Source: Planctobacterium sp047947135
Lineage (GTDB): Bacteria; Pseudomonadota; Gammaproteobacteria; Enterobacterales; Alteromonadaceae
Direction of reading: 5' to 3'
DNA: 64,000 nt
NCBI GenBank assembly: GCA_047947135.1
Contig: CP170457.1
Location: forward strand, 186,001 to 250,000
Position 1 is the stretch's first letter; each line of letters begins with the position of its first letter. Below are positions 12,701 through 20,100 of the stretch, in pieces. The notes under the pieces were generated by a model. That model saw only the letters and a list, made by a program, of their open reading frames with translations. It was not told the DNA's origin and did not search any database. The position numbers were made by a program, and so were the translations under genes.

Positions 12701-15700
12701 TGGCGAGTCTACAAACGCCGCCAGTGCCTTGTGCAGTTCGGCGATGTCCTGCACCCAAAACGCCACACGCTCATCCATCGGCTCACGCCCGATTTGCAGG
12801 GTATAGGCCAATGAAGCCAAGGAAACTGCACCCTCATCGCTGTTCTCCAAAAAAGCCAGTAGTTCAGTGACTTTTTGTTCCAATTGCGGCCCGGTTCGAG
12901 CTGAAAGAGGAACCACGACGTGCGACAGATTTACAACAGGATGTGAAGCATTTGCCAGATATTCTTCAATCACCAGATGTGCATTTGACCCTCCGGCACC
13001 GAATGAAGAAATCCCGGCAATACGCGGCATGCCAGATTTAGCGGGCCAGGGACGAAGTTCCTGATTCACTTCAAAGGGGGTTTCAGCAAAATTAATATGA
13101 GGGTTTAGCACTGAGGAATGCAGTGAAGGCACGATTTCTTTGTGCTGTAGCTGCAGCACAACCTTGGTGAGTCCAGCAATGCCTGCCGCCGATTCACAAT
13201 GACCAATGTTGGACTTGGCCGAACCAATAGCACAGGAACCAGGAGAAAGCTCGGCGCTGTTGGACAGCTCCTGAAACGCATTGTTTAGTGCCGTGATCTC
13301 TATCGGATCCCCAAGCTTAGTCCCAGTACCGTGAGCTTCGATGTAGCTTACTGCTTCTGCTTTGCGTCCAGCTTGATTCAACGCCCTGCGAATAACCGAG
13401 GTTTGGGCATGAGGATTAGGCACCGTATAGCCGTTAGTTTTACCGCCATGATTTAACGCACTTCCACTGATCACGGCGTAGATATGATGACCATCACGCA
13501 CAGCGTCAGAAAGACGCTTCAACACCACTACACCGGCACCTTCACCTGGAATGTAACCATCACCGCCTTCACCGAAACTCTGACAGTGGCCGTCATCGGA
13601 GATAAACTGCCCGGCACTCAGCATTGTGTATTTACCAGGGTGGATACTGACATTGACGCCACCTGCCAGAGCGGCGTCTGTGCGGCCGTGTTTCAAATCC
13701 TCACAGGCCAGATGAATGGCAGTCAGTGAGGAAGAACACATGCTATCGAGGGTCATACTGGGACCGTGTAAATCCAGACAATAGGATACTCGATTGGCTA
13801 TGGTAGCCAGGCTGCCTGAACGATTGTATTCGCCATACATAACACCGGCGTAAACCCCAACCTGTCCAGCACTGTCGCCCTCTTGCAGTACCCGCAGACT
13901 GTCGCGAGTCAACCCCGCATCTTCCATAGCATGCCAGGATTGTTGCAGGAAGAGACGCTCCTGAGGGTCCATAAAAACTGCGTCTCTGGGGGATATATTG
14001 AAAAAGCGCGGGTCAAACTCATCCACACCTTCTATAAAGCCGCCCCATTTGCTGTAGTGGCCGCCTTCTTTGGTGCGATCGTCAGTATAAAACTGATGCC
14101 AGTCCCAGCGAGACTCAGGTACTTCTACCACACAATCTTTACCGTTACGCAAGTTTTGCCAGAACGTATCCAGGTCCGGGGATTCCGGGTAACGACCACT
14201 GATCCCCACTATTGCGATGGGCTCGGCGGCTATTTTCCTACCTGCACCAGATGTCTGTGTAGCTGCAGCGCGCCTTTTGATGCTGCTGCGCTTGCCCAGC
14301 ATAGCCTTAGTCTTCGCCGCACTATTGCCTGCATCAAGTTGTAGAGTTTTGGCAGGTTTCTCGGTATGTACTGTATTTTTAGGATCTTCTGTTGGCGATT
14401 GCTGGCCAAACAGCCCCTGCAACACTGTATTGTGCTTTTTAATAAAGTATTGAGAGAGCTCTGCGATAGTTTGATATTCGAAAAACAAGGTCTTGGACAA
14501 GGAGCCAAAAGTCTCTTCCAGCAATCTGGTGAGATTCATAGCCAGAATGGAATCTATGCCATAGTTTTCCAAGGCCGCATTCACTTCAATGCGATGGGCA
14601 GGTATTTTCAGTAAACTGGACAACTGCTCGCGCAAAAAATTCTGGGTTTTGGTTTTAAAGGCTTCTTCTGAATCGTTTTCGGCAACTGAAGTGACATCCG
14701 CTTTAAGTTGTGCTGTCTTAGTCGGTTCTGGCTCAGAGGTCTTCACAGGAGCCGGAACGTCGATTGCGACTGCATTATTTGACGCAAATGCTTCCCGGTT
14801 AAGCAGTGCCAGAACTCGCTTTGTATCTCCCCATGCCACCAGTTGTTGTGAGCCTTCCTTAGCCAAACAGGCTCCCAACGCCTGAACTCCGATCTCCTCT
14901 GGTAAAGGCACCAAACCAGTTGCAGCGGTTAGTGCTGCCTGGGTTGCGGTATCCACCATCATGCCGCCGGTTTGCCAGTACGGCCAGTTGACAGACAAAC
15001 TCTTACCTTGACGTTGGTGAGCAACATTGAGTTGCTCGCGATAAGCCGCAAACTGATCCATAAAGCCATTAGCCGCAGCGTAATCAGCCTGACCAGTGTT
15101 GCCAGTGACAGCTACCATCGAGGAGAACATAACAAAGAAATCCAGAGGCTCGTGGCGAGTCGCCAGATCCAGATTTATAGTCCCTGCGACTTTCGGGGAC
15201 AGCACAGCAGTCACTTGCTCAGCTGTTTTGTTGCGCAGGAAACTATCATCTGTCATACCGGCTATGTGTAGCACGCCTGTAAGGGCACCATGACGAGAGC
15301 TGACACCTTTTATCAGGTCTTGGAGACCTGCCTTATCATTCAGATCAGCCTGATAATAAAACACCCTTTTGTAGTGTTCAGAATCCACGCTATCAGGCTT
15401 GAAATTAGCAGTTTCACTGCGTCCCAGCGCCACCACTTTGGCAAATTGTGTTTGATTTAGAATTTCTTTTAGAAATAGCTGTCCCAAAGCACCACTGGCA
15501 CCAGTGATCAGGTAAACACCATTATCTTTGTATGGTGAACCGGAAACATCTGTATGTGATTGTGCCTGCCAGCTCTGCTGAGCAATCTGTTTTTCCGAAA
15601 TTCTAAATAAACCGGATTGCGCCTGTTGTTGTAACTGTGCCAGTGCAGCTTTACGTTTTTCTGAAGAGCAGTCATCTGCCACCAGTAACAATTGCAAAAC

Positions 15701-17062
15701 CGATTGTGGTGATTCAGCAACCACACTTTGCAACAAGCCATTGAGAGCCGTAAGGCCAGTATCTTGCAATTTTTCCGGCAACAATAGCTGCAGTTTAATG
15801 CCGTCAGCTGAAGATTCGGCCAGCAAGTTTTTACAGTGTTGAAATACTGCCTGAACATTGTTTTCATATTCGCTGGCACTGAACGGCTCAGCACCAGTAA
15901 TACTGATTAGTTTCGCGCTTTCTGACATTGCTGGGGTACTATCTTTCTGCAAAGATACTAGCTGCCATTCCTGATCCAAATCGCGAGTGTTATTATCTGC
16001 CGTTAGAGGCTTCCACGTCGGTAGCGCCAGCAGTAGCTCCGGTTTTGATGACGAGCTAGCTGCGGCAGTTGTTTCGGACAAGACGCGAGCTGCAAACTCC
16101 CGCAATGCTACACACACCTGGCCATGCTCATCCACCAGGTCAATATCCAGTTTCACTAGTGTGTCGTCATCAGAACTTCCTTCTGCGTAGCGCACCCAAG
16201 CATAACAGTTGGCAGGGCACACACCGTAAACGACCAGCTCTCCTAACGCAAAAGGCAATGAAGGTTTGCTGTTCTCTGGCACTAAATCCCCTTGCAAGCC
16301 AACCGATGCTTGCAGTGCGCCATCCAGCAAGCTTGGGTGTAGCAAAAACTTGTCAAAACCTGATACCAGAGATTCAGGTAACTGCAGGTGGGCCAATACC
16401 TGACCAGCACCTTGCTGTAGGCTCTCTATCGCCTGATGTGCGCCTCCGTAACGGAGTCCCAGTTGACTGAACAGATGGTAAACAGTATCTGCTGTCACTT
16501 TTTGCGGCTGCAACTGTGCCTTTATAGACTCCAGTGGAGCCGAGGGTACACTGTCAGCCGAGATAAGTATGGCTTGGCCTTGACAATGGATAGTCTCTTC
16601 ACTTTGTTCAGAAATACTGTAGATCTCAAAGTCGAGACAACGACACTGCTCTGCATCTTCAGGAATTAAAGTCAGAAAAACTTCCGTTGCCTGAGTTACC
16701 ACTACCGGTTTGGCCCACACTACGTTTTGCAGCTTCACCAGTTCAGAAGCATTTAAATCTGGTAACGCATCTCGTACAGCCATTTGCACCATTTCCAAAT
16801 AGGCCGCTCCAGGCAATACCGCCGACCAGGTTTCTGTCGAGGTTTTCACCTGGTGATCTGCCAGAAAAGGTTCCTGTCCGGAAAACACCGACTGATAAGT
16901 TTGCTGGCTCAGATCAGAAATATTGGTGTGTAACAATGGGTGAATTGTTGTACCCGAGTCGCCTTTTTTGGCTGCAAATTGCTGCATAAGTGCCAGTGCA
17001 TTATGACGTGAAAGACGCTTACTCTTTAATTCAGAGACCACATATTCGATGAAATCAATCAT
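3761..17062 (-). CDS. Trans-AT PKS, DH-KR-ACP / KS-DH*-ACP-ACP / KS-KR-ACP / KS-DH
   Basis: This 4433-residue polyketide synthase starts at an ATG preceded by a weak GAGA. Domains: helical N-terminal docking (1-36); DH (40-330; ADHQV...VLPG, HPSLLDGALQ); KR (to 757; TGASGALG near 517, SSM...DYAAAN near 650); ACP (Ser near 834); KS1 (948-1367; DSMCSSS, EAHGTGT); a degenerate DH* (1577-1845) without HxxxGxxxxP; two ACPs (Ser near 1999 and 2137) with DSIIGVEW or DSIVGVEW, the tryptophan flag of beta-branching; KS2 (2277-2697); KR (2897-3347; TGGLGGIG); ACP (DSIVVG near 3412); KS3 (3514-3950; DTACSS, EGHGTGT); and a terminal DH (4132-4420; HRVNGSKVFPG, HPAILDGALQ). The opening DH-KR-ACP completes the KS at the end of gene D. 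No AT, MT or ER is seen. Unlike the equivalent modules of C and D, the beta-branch module has no crotonase domains, so they must act in trans or the outcome differs. Both KRs keep the B-type Asp (TDD, NKD). Confidence 0.97.
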   Translation of the reverse strand: MIDFIEYVVSELKSKRLSRHNALALMQQFAAKKGDSGTTIHPLLHTNISDLSQQTYQSVFSGQEPFLADHQVKTSTETWSAVLPGAAYLEMVQMAVRDALPDLNASELVKLQNVVWAKPVVVTQATEVFLTLIPEDAEQCRCLDFEIYSISEQSEETIHCQGQAILISADSVPSAPLESIKAQLQPQKVTADTVYHLFSQLGLRYGGAHQAIESLQQGAGQVLAHLQLPESLVSGFDKFLLHPSLLDGALQASVGLQGDLVPENSKPSLPFALGELVVYGVCPANCYAWVRYAEGSSDDDTLVKLDIDLVDEHGQVCVALREFAARVLSETTAAASSSSKPELLLALPTWKPLTADNNTRDLDQEWQLVSLQKDSTPAMSESAKLISITGAEPFSASEYENNVQAVFQHCKNLLAESSADGIKLQLLLPEKLQDTGLTALNGLLQSVVAESPQSVLQLLLVADDCSSEKRKAALAQLQQQAQSGLFRISEKQIAQQSWQAQSHTDVSGSPYKDNGVYLITGASGALGQLFLKEILNQTQFAKVVALGRSETANFKPDSVDSEHYKRVFYYQADLNDKAGLQDLIKGVSSRHGALTGVLHIAGMTDDSFLRNKTAEQVTAVLSPKVAGTINLDLATRHEPLDFFVMFSSMVAVTGNTGQADYAAANGFMDQFAAYREQLNVAHQRQGKSLSVNWPYWQTGGMMVDTATQAALTAATGLVPLPEEIGVQALGACLAKEGSQQLVAWGDTKRVLALLNREAFASNNAVAIDVPAPVKTSEPEPTKTAQLKADVTSVAENDSEEAFKTKTQNFLREQLSSLLKIPAHRIEVNAALENYGIDSILAMNLTRLLEETFGSLSKTLFFEYQTIAELSQYFIKKHNTVLQGLFGQQSPTEDPKNTVHTEKPAKTLQLDAGNSAAKTKAMLGKRSSIKRRAAATQTSGAGRKIAAEPIAIVGISGRYPESPDLDTFWQNLRNGKDCVVEVPESRWDWHQFYTDDRTKEGGHYSKWGGFIEGVDEFDPRFFNISPRDAVFMDPQERLFLQQSWHAMEDAGLTRDSLRVLQEGDSAGQVGVYAGVMYGEYNRSGSLATIANRVSYCLDLHGPSMTLDSMCSSSLTAIHLACEDLKHGRTDAALAGGVNVSIHPGKYTMLSAGQFISDDGHCQSFGEGGDGYIPGEGAGVVVLKRLSDAVRDGHHIYAVISGSALNHGGKTNGYTVPNPHAQTSVIRRALNQAGRKAEAVSYIEAHGTGTKLGDPIEITALNNAFQELSNSAELSPGSCAIGSAKSNIGHCESAAGIAGLTKVVLQLQHKEIVPSLHSSVLNPHINFAETPFEVNQELRPWPAKSGMPRIAGISSFGAGGSNAHLVIEEYLANASHPVVNLSHVVVPLSARTGPQLEQKVTELLAFLENSDEGAVSLASLAYTLQIGREPMDERVAFWVQDIAELHKALAAFVDSPKAQNWEYRIFRDNIKGHKDTIGMLRDDRDFLAAVSNWLQQGKLEKVLDFWVKGLEPDWLQLYSEEQLAQLQRISLPGYPFARETYWMDLANSGPLAVKTINDTTAPAVSSEEQLNVEKSRAVQQHPLLHENFSSLGRQRYRSEFSADHTLMAGSRLAGAGQMAPTTLLAMALVAAEKATDDSMKSGQHCLQLQDMVFGLPFSTTPTVPLNLELAAIPGLSASNVFHLAFDIFSYAGKETIHAQGLFRTVAKDDASVDIRAVEQLNMRPLNLSVTGQSSWQNAALSDTCLQAQMAVQHNTLPKELLLQSAFELLASVIAPQQVLGLLQIAEACIYQPLSKVERVQWLADAGLFDKLLQSTEETVPDSAFELRLLDQTGQPCAVFSGVQFLSAQRGQRDTAVSETLATETATSVGTFQIAAGPVAAKPASIQLMGLKRVSDDAIPPRPVTTLSQSVNATETLRPTTFAGQTPAQSAHQNINQNAKRLVPDDILELEREELSTVSATAFETSGAVQTLSQVAQTLTETLAQSLFLEPSEIDPDTSFIDLGLDSIIGVEWVKDINKVFATEISATRVYDFSTINALSVYVHEQLPESVAAQAESVTLLEQEPEQDVPVLTQPAVSIDLPEDDPNKAEVASGSPIIQRSGNRGFLPHEVEAKLADSLAQALYLEVSEIENDASFIDLGLDSIVGVEWVNSINKLFDLNISATRVYDYANLSALSQYIVSELEKLGPVASAANGAESVTVVKTEQSNPKMASLAQTLPIAQQSVGQTDTTGHSIAASSIGQAQVDYPQIVRRLTLGEQPGAVFSQAANNQTNVKENQEKDLIAVVGMSGRYPDAPDLDSYWNNIVKGKNSVIEIPESRWDVNRYYDPDPTKPGKVYAKWLGMLQDAEMFDPLFFQIPPSEARSMDPQHRLFLQEGYHAFEDAGYSAESLNESNCGVYVGIMSSEYAMLLAKDPSQSVDTTANSFAIGAARLSYHLNLKGPAIPVDTACSSSLVAMHLACQALQNNEIDMALAGGVSLYLTADSYLGMCQAGMLSAEGQCKAFDNSADGFVPGEGVGTVVLKRLADAERDGDNIYGVIRASGINQDGKTNGITAPSVNSQIALERELYNRHQIDPESISYVEAHGTGTKLGDPIELEALGTVYAEKTARKNFCALGSVKSNIGHTSGAAGVASVQKVLLSMQNQQICPTLHVKQENQFFDFTKSPFYINKQARPWSAPKTGNRRAAVSSFGFSGTNAHMVLEQYVPAVNHAEVSQPSVPVLIPLSARTEAQLQQVVEQLLAHLSSHSDISVHNLAFTLQVGRTALAERLILLVSSVSELQHKLRAWLAQEPIAELWRNKVTRDKQILAKFNQDPEFRANVHQWLAQADHHNLAQYWVQGLQLDWQQLKRGTTAKLQRVSLPGYPFAKQRFWVDLPDETRAATQSLVAPAIPTVAAEPPVTHIFAPHWQSKALLPSTTTSEDTVLLAIDTPQALANTLQAAKYVCSTELKNTEQAQVLVGELQEMQCKRLQVLLFSGSNSNDIDTAPVMPLFYLCQALQQLKFKGKVAIVAVNTQQSAVAASAWQAISGFGKSLSLENPAYSLKTLNAPEAALQLKQFASSVVAEFDASNWQHPDIRYDVTGTASDMSLQRSYQSFTSVARSESQALNQLPFKQGGTYLITGGLGGIGLLMARYLTERYQARLVLSGRSDMNASLLEKLQQLLPDQDKVLYVSADVTQAEQVQQLVSQAKQKFTKIDGVLHCAGFNKDAFILNKYDAQFEEVLAPKLKGTVNLDAALADEQLDLFLLFSSVAGSMGNPGQCDYAYANCFMDNFAKQRELQRVNGNRWGHSLSVNWPLWQEGGMNLSDSDIEVTRSRTGMLPLPTEDGLQSLEFLLSTEHNNAMVMFGETSKIQKYVVAQASSAQPLTEPKNTAAVKNQGLSQEAFLAATVDILSEIISSELQMSADDFDSQERFESYGIDSIVVGRLNLAMENVLGELPKTLFYEYETTEELAKHLTQIASAPLRALLAKFQTETEFVDIPQSEDASGASGVAGENAATNQVSITQPEVSQPTEQEGVAIVGIHGYFPQSASIDDYWHNLKSGKDLVQTVPDSRWDHEALFDADPERAKEGKIYCKWGSFLDNFDQFDADFFNIDKAEAAIMDPQERLFMQSVWSALEDAGYTRQKLQQAHGGDGFNKSSVKNAGSEVGVFVGVTSNTYHLLAPQEWAKGNSVTPSALPWSIANRVSYFFDFTGPSMPVDTACSSSLVAVHMACESLRSGECQLAVAGGVNLYLHPAKYHSMCTRGMLAQHGKNRSFGAGDNGFIPGEGVASLILKPVSKAIADGDHIYGVIAGSACSHSGRSNGYSAPNPHAQAAVISDALQKSGLTGADIGYVEGHGTGTQLGDNLEVVALKQAFGKNAEAQTCALGSVKANLGHTESAAGVAGIGKVLMQIQHKHIAPGLHTEPVNPDIDFNNSPFYLSESLHQWHSPKDVPRRALINAFGAGGVNAAMVIEEHLAEETQKQTYQQALLVPISARSEKQLRRYVQLLLTRIQGKGALALDSLAYTLQTGREAMPWRLAVVASSIADLREGLLQCLKKQDSDELFMACIPADKMRSKAYRQELQNDTDQALQNQELTELARLWLKGAEPDWNRLYAEPPVKISLPTYPFATERHWIEEQPATIARPLTPVGPAQLHPLLSYNASTLKMVSFISELDPQDFYAREHRVNGSKVFPGTGYLEIANVAGTIAGEQKVRRLSDLVWAIPYVFEHDLASQTQTPQLQTFLKTIGNATEFEVTSVDALCERQMHCEGRLFFSDSLEDTVAQNLDPKLMLQTMNQQGASSLSHEQLYQQFRQTGLHYGTSFRTIQQLYCLDNKVLTRWQLPASLVSEFADYLLHPAILDGALQSIVGITNSDSTDLPYLPFAIGQLDIMRPLSMSGYTFAEQVSEKRVSDIRKYNITVTDDVGQVLLSITDFCVRALPAPSSQRSQPNNLTD

Positions 17063-17075
17063 GTAATTTTTCTCG

Positions 17076-17129
17076 ATTCGACTTTAACTGTGAATTCGAC
17101 TTGACGTATCAACTCGACTTGTAATTTGG
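17076..17129. repeat. Three heptamers at exact 18-bp spacing between genes D and E
   Basis: The heptamer tcgactt occurs at 17078, 17096 and 17114, exactly 18 bp apart, inside degenerate 18-bp units (17076-17093, 17094-17111, 17112-17129). They lie just upstream of the ATG of gene E (17062), partly in its leader. The spacing resembles a decayed short tandem repeat; a protein-binding array is possible but unsupported by any known motif. The rest of the 101-bp gap holds the hairpin annotated next. Confidence 0.5.
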
Positions 17130-17137
17130 ATTTACTC

Positions 17138-17168
17138 TTTAAGGCCAGTAACTTTTCTGGCCTTTAAA
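17138..17168 (-). other. Hairpin overlapping the stop codon of gene D
   Basis: aaggccag (17141-17148) pairs perfectly with ctggcctt (17157-17164), extended by ttt/aaa after one bulged base, around an 8-nt loop. The TAA stop of gene D (17164-17166) lies in the 5' arm of the transcript. No U-tract follows in the direction of transcription, so it is unlikely to be a strong intrinsic terminator. An attenuator or 3'-end stabilising structure between two very long cistrons is more plausible. Confidence 0.55.
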
Positions 17169-20100
17169 ATATGCTCTTCAGACGGCGTACCGCATCTGCA
17201 GTATCCAGGTTGTCCTCATCCAGCTCTGCCAGGATATCCTCAATGGTTGAGCTGTCAGGTATGGCTGTGGGTGTTGTTGTGTTTATTGTCGGTACTGCTG
17301 CTGACACTTTTTTACTGACATCTACCCAGCAGTACTCCCGTGCAAAGGGATAAGTAGGAATTGGCACCCTGGACGGTAGATCACCGCGACCAGTGTCATT
17401 GCCATTAGTTGCTTCTTCACCACTGATTTTGGGGTCAAACCCCTGCTCAGCAAAACTGTTCACTTGTTTCTGTAATAGCGGATGTCCTGCAACGGTGTTG
17501 TAACCCCGACGAGCAGGAGCATTCATAGTCAGCAAGTCAGCATCATCATCCTCCAGCCAGTACCTGTCGTGATCAAATGGATACTGAGGCAATACCAGTT
17601 TGGTGGGCTTACCCGAGGGGTATAGCAATAACCAGTTAACACTGAGTCCTTTCACCCAGAGGTCTACCAGCTTTTTGATTTGACCGCTGTTGACCCACTC
17701 CGCAAAGATAACATCTTGTATCTCCGGCTCCTGGCGGATCAGCTTTAAGGCTTCTTTGTGCTGATTTATGGATGCTCGCATTAGGTTGGCACCATACTTT
17801 TTGCCTTTATTCTGAACAAAGGCTAATAGTTCCTGCTGCAGATGCGATATAGAGTCGGTCATGATCGCCAGGCGCTCGTTCATCGGTTCGCGACACATTT
17901 GTAGCGTCCAGGCCAAACGAACCAGATCGACATTAGGATTATGTTCCAGCCAGCTATGTAGCTGGACAGCTCGTGCTTCTAAAGCTGTACTTGTTTTAGC
18001 GGAAAGCACCAAAGGTACTTGTCCCTGCTGACTCACCATATCGACAATGCTATCTGCCGCCTGATTTTCTGGCGGTTGCTCAAATACCAGATGAGCATTG
18101 GTGCCACTAAAACCGAAGGAGCTTATTGCTGCCAGTTTTGGTTTGTTGTTGGCTGGTCGCCAAGGCTGTAGCTGATGATTCACATAGAAAGGCGTGTTGC
18201 GCAAATCAATATGCTCATTCAACTGCTCAAAGTTGATGCTTGGTGGCAACTGCTCGTGGCGCATCGCCAGCAGTATTTTAAAGGTACCGGCAATACCCGC
18301 CGCCGTCAGGCAGTGTCCGATATTGCTTTTCACGGAACCCAATGCACAATATTCTGTAGCACTGGTATAGGGTCTAAAAGCGGCTTTCAGGCCATCAATC
18401 TCAATAGGATCGCCAAGCTTGGTACCGGTTCCGTGAGCTTCAATCAGTTGAATATCCTGCGGGTCAATACTAAAAGTGTCATACACCTGCTGTTCAAGGC
18501 GAGTTTGTGATTCGGCATTAGGTGCGGTAATTCCGTTGGTTTTGCCATCCTGATTGACACCCCAGGCTTTAATGACACCGTGAATAAGGTCGTTGTCTCT
18601 TATGGCGTCGTCTAGGCGCTTTAACAGCACTGCTCCTGTGCCTTCACCCGGCACAAAGCCATTGGCTCGCTGATCGAATGTAAAACAGCGGCCATCCTGA
18701 GACAACATACCCGACTGAGCAGATTTAATGTGCATATCGGGTCCGGAAGAAACATATACACCACCTGCCAGTGCCATATCACTGGCTCCTGAGTTAAGGC
18801 TGTCACAGGCACTGGCCAGCGCCACCAAAGATGAAGAACAGGCGGTATCTATGGCCAGACACGGTCCCTGCAGGTTCAGAAAATAGGAAATTCGGGCAGC
18901 CAAAATGGAAGTCGCGCCGCCTGTAAATCCCGCAGAACTGGTTTGCTGTGAGCGAGAGGTTTGCCCGTAGTCGCCAGTAGCACAGCCCACAAACACGCCG
19001 CAGCGACTGCCTGAAATCTGCTCTGCTGTATAGCCTGCGTGTTCTAGAGTCTGCCAGCAGCTTTCCATGAACACTCGCTGTTGCGGATCCATTGCTTCTG
19101 CTTCGGTGGGAGAAATATTAAAGAACAAGGGATCGAACTTATCAAAATTGTCCAGCGCCCCCATCCACTTACTATTAGTTTTGCCTGCCGTGGCAGGACC
19201 TTCTTGATAAAATTGTTCTAAGCTCCAGCGTTTTTCCGGGATCTCGTCAACACAGTTTTTCGCTGCAGCAATATTCTGCCAGAACTCTTCCAGATTAGAT
19301 GCTTTAGCAAATTGCCCTGCCATGCCCACTATGGCAATTGGCTGAGTATGCTGTTCTGAGGCCATCACGGCCTGTTTGCCTTTATTCTGCTTGACCTCCC
19401 CTTTTGGCCAGTGGGCCAGTTGAATATGCTGACGTAATAAGGGCATATTCATTACAGATAAGCGATGCCTGGTGGCAAGTTTACTTGTAGTTTTCGGCGC
19501 AACCGTTTCGGATTTTTGTGGCGTCTGTTCTTGAGTAAACTCAGCCGCCAGCCTTTGCTCAATTGCAGGCGCACTTTGAGTTTGTGTTTCACTGGCCTGA
19601 GTCGCTTTTTGCGGAGCCTGTTGTTGCAACTGCTCGGCAACAAACTGGCTAAAGCTTACCAGAGTCGGATAGCTGTAGACTTTAGTGGCTTCCAGTTCCA
19701 GACTGAACAGAGAATTGATACGTCTGATCCAGGTTACCCCGGTAATGGAATCAAGACCTAAATCCACAAACTGCTCGTCATCTTCCACTTCATCCCGATC
19801 CAAATGCAGTTCTTCTGCCAGCATTTGCTGTAGCTCTGCCTTAATCTGCTGAGAATCTACCTGAACAACTGAAAGCGCTTCCTGCTCGGCACTCTCTGCA
19901 AGTTTTGTGCTGACGGGCGCTGCTGTTGTAACGGGAAAAGGCTGGACTGCTTCATCCTGTGAGATACGCTTAAGAGCCAGTTTCACTGGCTTTTTACTAT
20001 CTGAGTGCATTGTTTCGGTAATGACTGGAGCCTGATGTTGATTAGCAAGTGCCTGACTGCTACTAATTTCAGACTGAAGGTACTTTGCAAATTTCTGCAA

